Source: Podaxis mareebaensis
Lineage: Eukaryota; Basidiomycota; Agaricomycetes; Agaricales; Agaricaceae
Reading direction: 5' to 3'
Length of the DNA stretch: 64,000 nt
Assembly (NCBI GenBank): GCA_018524725.1
Contig: JAEUWP010000066.1
Coordinates: 53,691-117,690, forward strand
Under the pieces are notes generated by a model. It was not told the DNA's origin, made no database searches, and worked only from the letters and a program-made list of their open reading frames with translations. This document shows, piece after piece, positions 34,515 to 46,874 of this stretch. Positions within the stretch are counted from its first letter, which is position 1. Each line of letters opens with the position of its first letter. A program made the position numbers and the translations under genes.

Positions 34515-37500
34515 TCAAGTGCCAGAGTGCGGCGATGGTGATCCAGGTGAAGCATGGCTCATAAACGGGCCACCAAAGAACGGATTCACACCGGGACCAG
34601 CATGCCAATCCGGTCCAGTGCCCGGCGCAGCGTTACCCCACATAGATGTAGCGTTACCAGGCGCACCAGGAGGTCCAGGTGGAGGCGGAGGGTGGGGGTG
34701 AGGTCCAGGACCGGGAGGGTGGTGAGAGCCCGGAACACCAGGGTGTGGTGGGTGTCCTATCGGATGCATCGCGTTTCCCGCGTTGTGATTATGGTTGTGA
34801 CTGTGGTTGTTTCCCGGAGGTCCGATAGGTGGAGGTGGAGGCCCTCCACCTGGCCGTGCGCCTGGTGCTGCGGAGAATCCGGGAGGTCCCCATGGAGTTT
34901 GTCGTAAGCTTGCATGACCGTCACCTACGGCTCCACGAGGACTTGAAGGTCCCCAGGGTGGTTGTCCGATCATACCTGCGCCGACGTTAACTCCAACACC
35001 GGAACCACCTATACCAACGCCCATACCAACACCGAGTCCACCGCCCAAGCCAGGGTTCACGCCGACACCAATTCCAATAGGAGCGGTTCCAGTGGGCCTT
35101 CGGGATGCAGGCACAACTTCGTCGTCGTCAGCCGCAAGTGCCGACGATCCCAAGACAGCACCTTTCGGACTTGGCGACCTCCGAACGGGGGAATTCGACC
35201 TCGGGCTAGAATTATCGCCGTTCGTACCAGCGGTCGCTGATCCTGTAGGCCGGGCGATAGGTGCAATAGGTCGTGAGATCGGTCCCAGATTAGCCGGAGG
35301 GGGAGGGGGTGCTGATGCGGTCGATCCAGGTGCATCAGGAAGCGCATGCACGCTTCGTCTCCCTGATCCAGGAGCTAAAGAAGACGGTCCAGCTCCGGGT
35401 CCAGCTCCGGGTGTGGTCGGTGATCCAGAAGGCACCATCGGGGTTTTGGGTTTCGAAGGCGGGCCGATAGGTGATGGGACGCCAGAGGGAGGACCTGTGG
35501 GCACGCGCTGAAATGCTGGATCAAATGGTGGACTGGTGAAGTTGCGGGGAAATGCGGAAGGTTGTAGTGGCTGTTGTTGCAGGCCAGGAGCTCCAAAGGG
35601 GAAGGGCATAGGTCCAGGGCCAAAGTTACCCATGCGAGGTGACATTGCTGCAGGAGGGATCATTCCCCCTGGACCCGGTTGGCCTTGGCCGAACATTATG
35701 CCTGGAGTTTGAGGTAGCGGAGGGATATGTGGGGGTGGGAGTTGAGGAGTGATAGGCGTAGGGGGCTGTGAGCCTACAGGAGGTTGGGGTGCCCTGGAAG
35801 GACCACCTTGCTGCGGGATTTGAGGGAGGTGTTGAGGAGCGGGTGTGCGGCTGGGATTGACTAGAATATTTGGTGAGGACGCGGAGGCAGAGAGAGTAGG
35901 AGGTTTGGAGTTGTTATTGAAGCCCTTCTTGGTAGGAGTGGAAATAACACTGTTGATGCCGTTGTTGCTGTTATTAGGAGAACGTTGCAACCCCCCTGGG
36001 GAAGAGCCAGAGGCTACTAGGCCGTTGTTAGGCTTCACAGGCGATGTCAAGGGTAGAGTGGCGCTCCGTATAGCCTGCTTCCCCGATGAAGGACCAGCAT
36101 TCTGTTGTGATTGCTGGGGTGCCGTAGCTTTCTGTTGCGCTGTCAGCTTCTCCTTCGCCTCTCTTTCCTCCTTATCCTTCTGTGCCTTCTTCTCCCTCTC
36201 GATTCGCTCCCTCTCCTCCCTCTCCGCTCTCTCCTTTTCCTTTCTCTCTCGCTCAGCCTTCTCGCGTTCCTCCCTTTCCTTAGCTAACCGAGCCTCCTTC
36301 TCTTCCTTCGCCTTCCTCTCTTTCTCCTCTCGCTCCCGTTTCTCTGCCTTTAGCCGCTCTTCCTTCTCCCTCCTCTTCCGCTCACGCTCAGCCTCGCGTT
36401 CGCGTTCCTCCTGTATACGTTTCCGCTTCTCCTCCTCTTTTCGCGCCCTTTCTTCTTCAGCAGCTTTACGCGCTGCCTCCCGCTTTGCACGTTCCTCCTC
36501 CCGCCTCTTCCTATTCTCTTCCTCTATCGCAGCTTGCCGAGCTTTTGCAGCAGCCTCTTCAGCCGCTTTCTCAGCCGCTTTTGCCGCCTTCCCTTCCTCT
36601 CTTGCAAGCTTCTGCTGCCTGTGACACGAAGGAACAAACACGTATAGATCAGTCAAAAATGTCAATCACACGACCATAAAATGTCACAGCCGAGATAAGA
36701 TAAGAAAAAGCCAAAAGTCAAAAATACGTACCGCTTCTTGTCCTTCTTCCTCTGATTCGCGGACTGCTTCTTCTGCTCCCGCTCTTTCGTCATCTTGTCC
36801 TCGTCCTCTAACTCCCTTAACAGCTGCATCTGTCGCTCCTGCGCCACTTTCTCCCTGTACGCTTGTAGCACCCGTTGCTCGAACATCCTCGCTGCAAATA
36901 TCGAAAACATCCTCTTCCCTTCCTCCATCTTCTGCTCCTCTGTCATAATCTGTATAAACGTGAGCATGATCCGGAATAGATTCAGTGGCGTGCCGTCGTT
37001 GTAGTAGTATTGGAAAACGCAATCGGATTCGGGCAATGGGGAATCCGCAGGCGCATGTGTGGATGACGGCAATGTGAGGTTTTTCGAATCGACGTATTTT
37101 GATTTGTAGAGGATGGGGCGATGCGATTGAGGATGTGCGGCGAGAACGTAAGGCGGGTATATTGCGCACACCGGAATAGCAGGATATTGAGAATCGAACA
37201 GTTCATGCATGTCCGCGCATTGTTCGTAGGAGATCATTGGAGTGACCGAGTAGTCGGTTGATAACGATATAGTTTGCATCCGGAGACAGAAGCGAACGTG
37301 GCCGAATATTTTCGCAAGGGGATGATTGAACCCAAGCAGCGGCAAGCGAAAGACGGGGGATGGCAACGTTAGATCCAAGAGTAGGGAGAGATTAGTAGAG
37401 GAATGAAACAGAGTTGGTCAGTATCATTCTTATTCATCTGAAACGGTCCGAGATAAAATGGAAGCGCATATGGGAGAAGAGCCCAGCGCTACAGGCGCTT

Positions 37501-39863
37501 GGACTAGTCGAATAACGAATGTCGCGTGCAGCATATTGCTCAAAACGGGAGACTGCGCGCAGTCGGCCGCAGGACACGATAGCGACACGACAGAGACAAG
37601 AAGATGGTAAGAAACAAAAACTCACCTCTTCATCGTCGTCTTCCTCGTCTTCATCATCTTCACTGCCACCCTCCCCGTCATCTCCATCATCCGCATCACT
37701 CCCGTCATCCCCCTCGTCTTCACTATCCTCTTCACTATCATCCTCCACATCTGCTGCCGCCTCTTCCTCCCGCTGCATCCGCCGTTCCGCCAGCTGTTCC
37801 ATCATCTCCAAAAACTTCTGGCCATCATTTTTCAGCAGGTCGTCGGCTACTGTCAGGATATTACCCGGACCTGTATTAGAATCAGGAATGCCGTTAACGG
37901 AACGTTAACACCGAGGGTTACATGAGGTGTTCGGAACAATAAGAAGACTCAGAAAACTCACCGCTTACGGCCAAATTCGACAAGTTGAATCCATCTCGTT
38001 TCGCTCCGTTTACCCTCCTCCCACCTTTCCCTATTGCACTCCTCCTCCCCGCAGGTGTCTGACGAGCCGCCTTCCCCCGCCCATTCACCACTCTCCTATC
38101 ATCGTCCTCCTCGTCCTCCTCTTCCTCTTCCTCCTCTTCCTCCTCTTCTTCATCTTCGTCCTCATACTCGTCCTCCTCCTCTTCATAATCATCAGGATCT
38201 TCATCCTCGAATTCGCTTTCTTTGTGATGGTGATTGTGATGGAGATGATGTGGAGGATCATGGTGTGCTGTCGAAGGCGCTTTTCTACCATTTATAGACG
38301 GTGGCTGCTGACGCTGCTTACCGCCACGACGTTTATTACTTGCGCCCGTTGGTATAGGTGACGACACCACAGCGCCGTTCTTGTCGAGCTCGACACTGCC
38401 GGGGAAGGGACCGGGACCAGGGGGAGGGGGAATCGTGCCGCCGGAATTTACATAACGCTGCTGGTGGTTCGCGTACTGTTCAAGCTCCTCGTAATAAGCA
38501 TCGTACAGTACCTCGAGCTCCTCCTCTATAGCATTCCTATTGTTTGGAGGCGAGGCATTGCAGGTAAGATCCGAATGAATTGAGAGGTCGTGTGAGGTGG
38601 ATTTTTTCCAAGTTTGCGAGATCAATTGTCGATCAGATGTTGATCAAGAGATAAAATCATGGTCAAGGCGGGAAAAACGGAAAGAGCGAGTTGGTTAGAT
38701 GCGGTTCATAGAAACAGGAAAATGATGACGGAATGACAAAAGGACGATGGAATCGGAGGTGGTTGGAAGGGAAGTAAGAAAAGCAAGAGACAGACACGAA
38801 CCGCTTCCGGCCACATACAGCACAACTGCACGAGTGTTTCTGCTGCTCCTTCATTTTTTTGAGGACGGTATCCTTCTCGATCTTGACGAGGTTCCTACGT
38901 TCCTCCTCACCGAGGCCGAGCCAGAAATCTTTGATACGTTCCCGCTCCTCGGTCGTGCTTGTACTCCATATCTTATTTGCATTTGCCTTGCCTTTCTGGC
39001 TGGTATTACCACCACCGGTGTTTCGCGATTTGCTGGTGTTCGAAGAAGGTGGTGACGGGTGGCGATTTTGCTGAGCCGGAGGTGACTGATACGCCAGGGG
39101 TGCCTTCGATGCCGCGCGTTCGCTGCGAGGCTGTTGTTGTTGAGGCTGCTGTTGCTGTTGAGTTTGTGTCTGCTGGGGATAAGCCATTGGCTTTTTGCCT
39201 TTGGACATTGGGGATGGTGATGGCTGGTTGGCCATCTGAGTTGTGGGACGACTGACGGGCATGGCAGGAGGAGAGGCTGGAAAGTATTTGTCAGCCGGGA
39301 TCAATTTTCCCCAGGCCTCCGAACATCTCACCAAAATCTTCCGAAGTCGCCGCCCGCCTCCGGCTACGTCTCTTTCTTCGCCGGCGCGCTCCTCCGGAGT
39401 TACCGGATCCGGGCGGCTGTGCCATATCGTCAGGGGGGTCGTCCTGGTCGCTCTCTTGGTCCTCCTTGCCTTTGGCCATCTGCATTGCGGTTAGAACAAG
39501 TAAGTACAGCGACAGTCCACCACCACTCACACTGTGTGCCAATGCACTCCGGAGCATTTCCATCTTGACCTCCGAGCCGTCCGGGCCAATCATCACCTCT
39601 TTGAAGATCGCCGCAGCCGCTTGAGTAAAGTACTCTCCATCTACTTCGCCTACTCCTACTTCCACCAGACGCTGTCGTATCTGTTCCATCGCCCGTGGGC
39701 CCCGTTCTGCGAGACCTTCTTTGTTGTGATTTAGTATCCGCAAAGCGTTCGTGCCGGCAAAGGTCCCACCAACTAGTGCACTGTGAACCGACAGTGCTTC
39801 TGCAAACTGTGCCTCCAGCTGTTCAAGACCACGCAATATATCTTCCGGAAGACGCATTGACAT
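34515..39863 (-). CDS. NST1: NST1-like stress response protein
   Basis: About 1,370 residues in seven exons. The NST1 signature is in exon 3: [20 protein letters not shown], then the short Cys motif [12 protein letters not shown] (about 38810). Then come [17 protein letters not shown], a long poly-Glu/Asp stretch (about 38100-38200), a second acidic run (about 37630-37760), [20 protein letters not shown], and a 150-residue Glu/Arg/Lys coiled coil (about 36150-36620). The C-terminus is Pro/Gly/Asn/His-rich and disordered, TGA 34515-34517. In yeast NST1 affects salt tolerance and splicing-factor contacts; the role here is inferred. Exons 1-2 (39863-39332) add about 165 residues, including [20 protein letters not shown] and an Arg-rich patch. 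They join through GT-AG introns 39480-39530 and 39275-39331. If that second join is not used, NST1 would start at ATG 39262. Confidence 0.82.
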
Positions 39864-40936
39864 CGCCGTGTTGGAAAGCGTGTGCGAGAGCGATAGCGGA
39901 TTTGGAGGATATCGGGGGCGGTGTTGGGGATGTTGGTTGGGCGGCGGTGCTTACGTATGTGTTGCGGATAGGTTGCAACGGATGTTTGTGAACGAGAGGG
40001 GAAGGAAATTGAGTGGATGATGAGAGAAGGAAAGAGAGTGATTGGTTGTGCGTCGATGAACTGTAAACATACATAGCGAATGCCTCGACAGAACCCCCTC
40101 CCTCATATTTCACACGTGATGCCCTGACTGGCTCATTGGCGCCTGCACTCCTTGTCACATTTATGGGCTTTACATTTTCTCTTTTCCCCTCATTGTCCTC
40201 CTAGCCTCGTCGCCTCGGTCTATGTACTCTATTCAGTTGTAAATGAAAATTATTTATCAGAACCCGAATTCCCTGCACACGATCTGACATGTGTGCCACC
40301 CAGACATTGTCCTTGTTCTCACATGTAATTAATCAACATCCGATCACATTATCGCACAGATATGCACATTGTGTTACACCAAATATCCGTTATCTCCAGG
40401 ATAGATCTGCGAACCTGAACGAAATTACACATCGAAGAGGTCAATACATAGCAACGGGGCTTTTAGAATATCTACCAGCGCTCGGCGAGGCTCGAGTGAA
40501 TGTCAGATCCGTAAATCCGTCTAAAAACTCACGGAGGAAAATAAGTCTTGGACCTAACCCCGGCTTCAGGCAGTAATGCCTGCCTCTGGGGCTCAGCTGT
40601 CCGACAAACCCGACAATGCAAGGCAACGAATCCCTACATCTCAACATTCCAACGTCCGACCGTTCCGAGCCACATGCTAAGGACCACAACAAGTCAAAAA
40701 GAACCACCTAATTGATCGCTAAATTCGAAATCATCGATCAGAATGTCAGAGTCAGAACATGTTGCACTGAGCCAAAACGATCATGTGACCTCCACTCCCC
40801 TGCACACGGCTCCGAGTGCAAAGTAATTCCAGTGCTGCGAATTAAAAACGTGTAGATAAAAATCTATGCACACACTTCTACACTACCAACGGTTTTTGTT
40901 GTGCGTCGTGATAGGCTCCTCTATGACTTCAAGCCT
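39864..40936. other. Intergenic upstream of NST1
   Basis: Promoter region of the NST1 gene and 3' UTR of QCR2. No ORF with family features; several AT-rich stretches; no repeat recognised. Confidence 0.5.
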
Positions 40937-42472
40937 TCACAACCCTAGTTCGTCGGCATGAGGGAGGTTTAGAGAATCGCCAACAGCAACAAAGGTGGGC
41001 TTGGATGAGACAAGGGAAGAGACGGCCTATAAAACATCACATCAACAAATAAAATGGGAAGAAGGGAGCAAAATACCGACCTGGGTGAAGGAAGAAGCAT
41101 TGACCTTGTCATAGGCAGCCAAAGTCGACTCAACAGAAGCCTCAGAGCCACCAAGGATCTACAAGCGCCCATCAGCCAACTATCCAACCCAAAATCGGCA
41201 TACCACAACTCACCTTAGCACCGAGAGCATTTACCAAGCCCTCTCTCGACTCAACGCCACTCGCAGCAGCAAACTTAGCACGCGCAACAGCACCCTTCAA
41301 CTCCTCCTCCTTCAACCCCTGCGCAACCTTCTTCAAAGCCTGAACAGCAACCTTACCAGCCTCCTTCACAGCAGTCGCAGTCTCCGCCTGGACAAGCAAC
41401 CCAAACAGACTAGCATCCGTATACGGCAAGTACACACCCTGTACATTAGCGCCCCCCGGAATAGCTGCCGCAATCGGCGAAAGGCCCTTGGACCATTTAA
41501 TCGAAGGTGTAGTTGAGAGATGCGCCACAAGGGCAGCAATTTCAGCAGAATGTCCACCAGTGGTACCGAAACCAATGAACACGGTCTGAGGACCCTCATG
41601 CCCGTCCAAACGCGTCTCACCACCAAAGTACTTGCTCGCAGGGGAGATAGCAGCACCCTCAGCAATAGAAGCACCAGCAAACGACTGCTCGACGAGTTTG
41701 TTCAACGTCGAGGAGTCGATGTTGGTACCAATAACTGCCATGTTACCCTTGGCGAAGGATGAGGAAGCAAAGGCCTTGATGTCAGCAACGCTGATATCGG
41801 TGTTTGCTGGGGCGAAGAGGGAAGAGCCAAGGCCGGAACGGAAAGCCAAAGCATGCGCGGCCTCGATGGCACGGGTGGCAGGATTCGAGATGACAGCTTC
41901 GGTTTCGGATGTCACGAGGGGTTTGACGTACTCGTCGAATTCATGACGAGTGAACCGGGCAGAGGTAACAAAGGAAGACAAGACGTCGACAAAGAAAGCT
42001 CTGATAGTGGTAAAGAAATATTGGTTATGAAATACACCGAGTGTGATGGGATTTAAAGAACTCACTCGTCGCCGCGGAGGAACTCTGCTGTCAGCGCAAG
42101 GTGTTCACGACCCAAGCTCGCGGACAACAATCCACCGTACAACTCGGCCTCCCGGACAGTTGCAATGGCCGAGCGTTTCGCAGTGCTCTACCCGAAAAAA
42201 CGAACCAAAGAAAAAAAGACGCGTCAGGAACCTTCAACACCCCCTACGCAACCGCCAAAACACACCTTAAAAGCAAAGTTTTTCAAAGTATTCGCAAGCC
42301 CCTCCTTAGTCTGATAACGGCTACCGGCTTTCACAAGCACAGTCACCCCCGACGTCGGTTGACCGAAATCCACTGCGGCAACCTTGACACCATTCGCAGC
42401 GTCAGCGACAACAGTGGCAAAACTACGGCGCGCAGCAATGCGCTGGATGTTCAACGCCCTTGCATACAGCAT
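40937..42472 (-). CDS. QCR2: Cytochrome bc1 complex core subunit 2
   Basis: M16-like core protein of mitochondrial complex III. ATG 42472 begins a presequence (LYARALNIQRIAARRSFAT). Then VDFGQPTSGVTVLVKAGSRYQ and LANTLKNFAFK; a second exon (about 42070-42186) with AELYGGLLSASLGREHLALTAE; and a long exon (about 41215-42000) with SEASA-type M16 blocks, for example ADIKAFASSSFAKGNMAVIG, QTVFIGFGTTGGHSAEIAAL and YTDASLFGLLVQAETATAV. Two short exons end it with LGGSEASVESTLAAYDKV and PTFVAVGDSLNLPHADELGL, TGA 40937-40939. The HxxEH zinc motif of active M16 peptidases is not seen (residues near the first block read LANTLKNF), as usual for QCR2, so the role is structural. About 430 residues, full length. 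Confidence 0.88.
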
Positions 42473-43909
42473 GGCTCTCACAACAGGTGTTGAAAGGACG
42501 GAGGGGGAAGGAGAGGATTGGGATGGAAGGACGGGGCCAAGTTGTTTGTGTGCCTTGGTTAGGCGGTAGGCCGGACAATTTCGGAAAGTAGCGTACCGCT
42601 TGCACTCAACTCCGATTCTGGTAAATTTCTCCCCTATTTGATGGGCTCTGTGATGTCCTGTTATGGGGCACCGTCTGCGGGCCTCGTAGTGGCTTCGCGG
42701 GTAGTAATATATGAAGGATGTTGCCTGAATGACTGACTGGCTGGCCGGCTGGCTGAGTGCACAGAAAAAAATGAAAAGCGGCATTTTGGCTCTTGGAGCG
42801 CTTTCTCTAGACAAGTGATGGCTTGGAAAATTAAACCCAGGAGCATATCGCACTTCAAGGAGACCCACTTCGAGTCCTATGTCTCCAGTGGCTAATCTTC
42901 TCTGGATAACACGAACTGGAATCACGAACGTACTCGAATGTTTGAACGCTCCAACTGACCCTGATGGTATCACTTGTGTTCTCACGGGGTACAAGGTTAA
43001 AGGTTACAATAACGCACAATTCCACACAAATTTACTATTAAGCCTATTCACCCGGAAATGCAGGTTTTTAACTAGGCGACCATCTCAGCCTTACGCCACT
43101 GGGCGAAAACACCCCCGTATCCCGGCTGCCAGCTACCAAAATCGACCCTTGCACCAGACTGTGGGTTCTATCAGTGGCGAAGGGAGATTGGGCTGCTGTG
43201 CCAGACCACAGCTACCGGCCGCCCATGGATCCTGGGTGTGCAATTTCTCGATGCCTTCTTTAATCTATATTCCTGAGTTACGTGGTAATAAACGTGGACA
43301 GGAGGCGTCGAGGCCCCAAAGAACGCTTATGCTCTTCATGACGCACTGAATCTCCGAGACCCGGTAGTCCAAAACCGGGCGACTAAGTTCTCAGCAGGCT
43401 GTACACCATTACGGCACAATCACCAACCAAAGATACGCCGCGCAACCTTTTTCTGACGCTCTCGTCACTTACCACTGTCAGAACTCCCTCCGGCTCCGAG
43501 GGGGTTGACCAGTGGAGTGTCCGGTTCTCTCCTACTATTGGTATCTGCCGACCGATCACCGCTTTCTATATATCCTTACGGGCCATAACATCCTTATCAT
43601 TCTCGTATCATTGACACCTCATAATCTTTCTTCCTGGCTAGTGGCAATCAACCGCTCTTCACGTTGCAACCACGCCTTCCGCTGCTTTGCACCTCCCTCA
43701 CCTTGATTACCACGACCAGTGGTGCCCTCCAGCCGCTCTCCTCGGGCCTCTGGACCAACGGTACAAAAATGCGTAATATTGTCCAAGGGGTTAAGGATAC
43801 AGGCAGGGATGCACAGAAGAAAGTAGTTGTCAAGAAGCACAAAGCGGAGAAAGGGTCATAAGAAGGGTCCGTAAACGTTCACTGCTGTCAAAACTCGGCT
43901 ACTCATACC
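42473..43909. other. Long intergenic region upstream of QCR2
   Basis: QCR2 promoter plus about 1 kb without a supported gene. A 30-codon frame from ATG 43769 to TAA 43861 (MRNIVQGVKDTGRDAQKK) is Lys-rich and could be a short peptide or a terminal exon, but nothing else supports it. Confidence 0.4.
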
Positions 43910-45232
43910 TCACTCAGCCTTGATGGCATACACCAAGTGATAGGTTCCAACCAACCCATCCATCATCCTCAACTCATCGACGAAGTTCTGCACCAGAGCA
44001 TCAACGTACACCTGCGCATGGCCCATCTGACGCAAGAACGGCTTGACAGAGTCCGCAAACCGCGACTGAATCGCCAAAAATCCCCTGCCCAGTTCGTTCA
44101 TGCGGGGGTCGCTGGACCAAGTCCCAACCGGAACGCTTATAGAACTCGACACAACCTCGCGAAAGGCACCCGTGTTATTCAAGTAGTTGGGAATATGGCT
44201 GACGACAGTCCGGATCCCTCGATCTTCTAGGGCTAGATTGAGGACCTGGTAGAACTGCATCGAGGCGGGTATGTATAGCGTCGGGTTAGCCGCTCGCGGG
44301 TCGCCGGGAGGGAAGCAGACTGCGACGTCCCATTCGCCCGAGAGGAAGAGCCCACCCGAGCGCAACACGCGGACTACCTCTGGCAAAATAGTATTGTAGT
44401 CATGGACCTGTTATAGAGCACATTGAGTACAGGTGTCTACGGCCGCGTGTCGAACGCCCGGTATTCGAGGGGAAAACACGACTTACTGCCCAAGAAATGC
44501 TGCGAGCATGGATGGAATCAAAGGTGGAGTTTTGCCAATCAAATTCTTCTGTGATATCCCCAATCTCAAAATCAACATTGGGCAACGGGTACCGGGTGGC
44601 GATGGGAACTGGACGTATTTGTTAATCTGATTGAAGTCACTGGGCAGTGTGAGAGATGCACACCTATGTCGATTCCTGTAAATAGAACGTGCGGGAAGTC
44701 CTCCGCCATCTCCATTACCCTAGATTGGGTGGGTGACTCAGTCAGCCATCGGATAACGAGGCGGGAGTGTCCCACACATTGGCTGTAACTCACCATGTCC
44801 CAGTACCATTGCAGAGGTCAAGTACCCTCTTCTGACGATTGGGATCTCGCGCCAGAATGTCGGGCACAGGTCCAACGTAATTGGCGCCAACCAACTGGGT
44901 GACTAATGCATGAAGGCCTCTTAGCCGCTGGAATTTTTCGAATGAAAAGGCCCGACAGGTCACTACGGAGAATTAGGAATGAGCCCAAAGGCACGCACTT
45001 CTTGTTCCGGCGCATCCGCTGGCAGAGGGTACGGAGAGGTCGTTGATGAATGAAAAAGTCGTCCATCGCGTTCGGAGAAGTAAGTGGGAAAATCGTCAGG
45101 TCCAAGTTCCTCTCGAGTCGAACTATCGCGGGAGAATTCTGGGTTTCCTTCACGCGTCGGGTGAGAGTGTCCTTCTGGTCCACTCTGGTTTTCGTTATCG
45201 GAGTTGCGATGGTAGGGGGCGGCGCTAGACAT
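43910..45232 (-). CDS. LaeA/UMTA-like class I SAM methyltransferase
   Basis: Five exons. Exon 1 from ATG 45232 encodes a hydrophilic lead ending PLPADAPEQE. An intron (about 44943-44997) joins to RLRGLHALVTQLVGANYVGP. Motif I is VLDLCNGTGTW followed, over an intron, by VMEMAEDFPHVLFTGIDI (motif post I with the acidic GID). Next are LPNVDFEIGDITEEF (motif II), FDSIHARSISWA and, in the last exon, LPEVVRVLRSGGLFLSGEWD (motif III). The last exon ends YHLVYAIKAE, TGA at 43910. About 350 residues. LaeA and UMTA-like proteins are fungal regulators or enzymes of secondary metabolism; this set is large in agaricomycetes and substrates are unknown. A TATATAAGG at 45283-45291 lies 51 bp upstream of the ATG. 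No biosynthetic genes adjoin. Confidence 0.85.
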
Positions 45233-46150
45233 TTCTCTTCTAGTTGCTGCTGGTGATGACCTCAAAGCCCAGTCCAGGGGTGCCTTATATACGGCCTAGG
45301 TGATATTTTACTGTGAAGCACGTTACGTGAAGGGAGTGATAACCACGAAAGAGGAATGAGAATTCGGCCAAGGCGTTCAAAATTTCGACTGTGCAGCACA
45401 ACGTGGTGTTAATACCATCGAAACGCATCTAGTTCCATTCGGCTGTCAACCGGATGTTCGTCGATCACCTTTACATACGGTCAAACTGCCCCTCATCAAC
45501 GGTCAGGCTCCCATTGGTCCTGAGATAACTGGCACCAGCCGAATTCAATGTCCGCGAAACTAAAGGAAGCTGCAGCACCCAGCTTGCTTTACGGAATGCT
45601 TGCTATTTTTGAAAGTTAGATTCATCGCACATGTTCTCTATCAATACTCCATAACCACCAGCGCGGTGCTGTTTGTGAATGGGGTTCGTTGCTGCATCGG
45701 AGCTGGGGAGAAATATAGAAGAGACTCCCCAGTCCAACAATGACCTATAGTCGCTGCGATCAGTGCGCAATCCATAATACATGGAAAAAAGTACCGTGCA
45801 ATGTTCGGCTGCCGCGGTTATGAAGTCGCTCTTTGGAGAAGGGCTCTCAGGAGTTAGTTTTTTGTGCGTGCTGTTGAATCTGTTTGGTACTGACACACGA
45901 TATCTGTGAGCTTTGGCCCGTTATTTCAGCCATAACTTTTGTGGCCGTGGGGATCAAGCCACAACGATCATGATGAATCATTCTGCGTAAGGGGCGGGTT
46001 CATGAACTCCTGTCAACCCTTTGTGGAGTCAGGGAAAATCGTCACGTGGCCGCGTCACGGCTTTACATGTAAGCATCTCAATTCAGCTTGACTCAGACAC
46101 CAACACTTAAAAACGCTTCGGCCGCCAATATCGACTATTATCTTTTCCCT
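45233..46150. other. Intergenic between divergent genes
   Basis: Apart from the TATA box near 45287 there is no supported feature. Short frames on both strands without family features. Confidence 0.45.
45283..45291 (-). promoter_or_regulatory. TATA box of the methyltransferase gene
   Basis: TATATAAGG on the minus strand, 51 bp from the ATG at 45232. Position and sequence fit a TATA element. Confidence 0.45.
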
Positions 46151-46507
46151 ATGGACTTTGATCTGGAGACATTTTATCGCGAGCGCGACAAGATTATGAA
46201 CCAGCCGGATGAAGACCTTGACGAGTATCGTAGGCGGATGGCCATGGGAAAGTCTCATCTCACCCAAACAGGTTTTGGAACAAACTTCGCGTCTTTCACA
46301 GAAGGGAATTCAGCACCAGTAATAATGGACACTACCGAGGATTATGATATAGCATCCGTGTCTTCAGGGGGACAAAGCACCTCGCTGGACTGCCTGCACG
46401 GTAACCCAAGCGCGACAGGGGATACTAGTAATTCCCGAATCCTCTCGAGGGTGCCTCCGAGGTACCGTCATTTTACACCAGGGATCACACAATTTCGTAA
46501 TTTCTGA
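46151..46507 (+). CDS. Hypothetical acidic protein
   Basis: A 118-codon frame from ATG 46151 (MDFDLETFYRERDKIMNQPD) to TGA 46505-46507. The first 35 residues are charged and likely helical (DLDEYRRRMAMGK); the rest is Ser/Thr/Gly-rich. No signal peptide, membrane segment or family motif that I know. The frame is open upstream back to a TTG at 46088 but there is no earlier ATG. It sits on the same strand as, and 368 bp before, the DNA polymerase gene, but shares no visible exon with it. It could be a genuine orphan gene or chance. Confidence 0.4.
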   Translation: MDFDLETFYRERDKIMNQPDEDLDEYRRRMAMGKSHLTQTGFGTNFASFTEGNSAPVIMDTTEDYDIASVSSGGQSTSLDCLHGNPSATGDTSNSRILSRVPPRYRHFTPGITQFRNF

Positions 46508-46874
46508 GACTGTGCAGCTTTCCCCAATCACGATCACTTGTTGGCAACAAAGTTCTAAGCGCCCAAGAACCACCACAACGGCACGAAGCAGTTCATGATA
46601 CTGGTCACATGAACAAGTACGTCTCGGAAACTTCTAAGCGTAGGATAGCAGTTACGAACCCCGCCCATCAGCCACCTACACCATGAGCCAAAGCCCATCG
46701 GGTCCCTGGATCCGGTTTCAGGATCAAGAGAGGCTCTTGGTGAAAACGCGGAAGAAATGTGTGAGGCTACTGCTAGGTACCATGCCAGTGCCATTTTTTG
46801 TGTGAGATGATCTGACCACGCATAGAAGCAGGAACAATACAGCTGGTGTCAAGCGCAGATCACTTCTAATTCAT
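46508..46874. other. DNA polymerase upstream region
   Basis: No features recognised; presumed promoter of the polymerase gene. Confidence 0.45.

Noticed and set aside
35845..36624. 260-codon open frame on the + strand
   Set aside because: It is the antisense shadow of the NST1 Glu/Arg/Lys coiled coil; its Ser/Phe/Leu-rich product is the mirror of that codon pattern.
36950..37378. The open frame in the large NST1 intron as a separate gene
   Set aside because: It has no ATG near its start and no stop before running into the NST1 exon; kept only as a finding.
43769..43861. 30-codon Lys-rich frame
   Set aside because: Too short, with no homology or exon partner; mentioned only in the intergenic entry.
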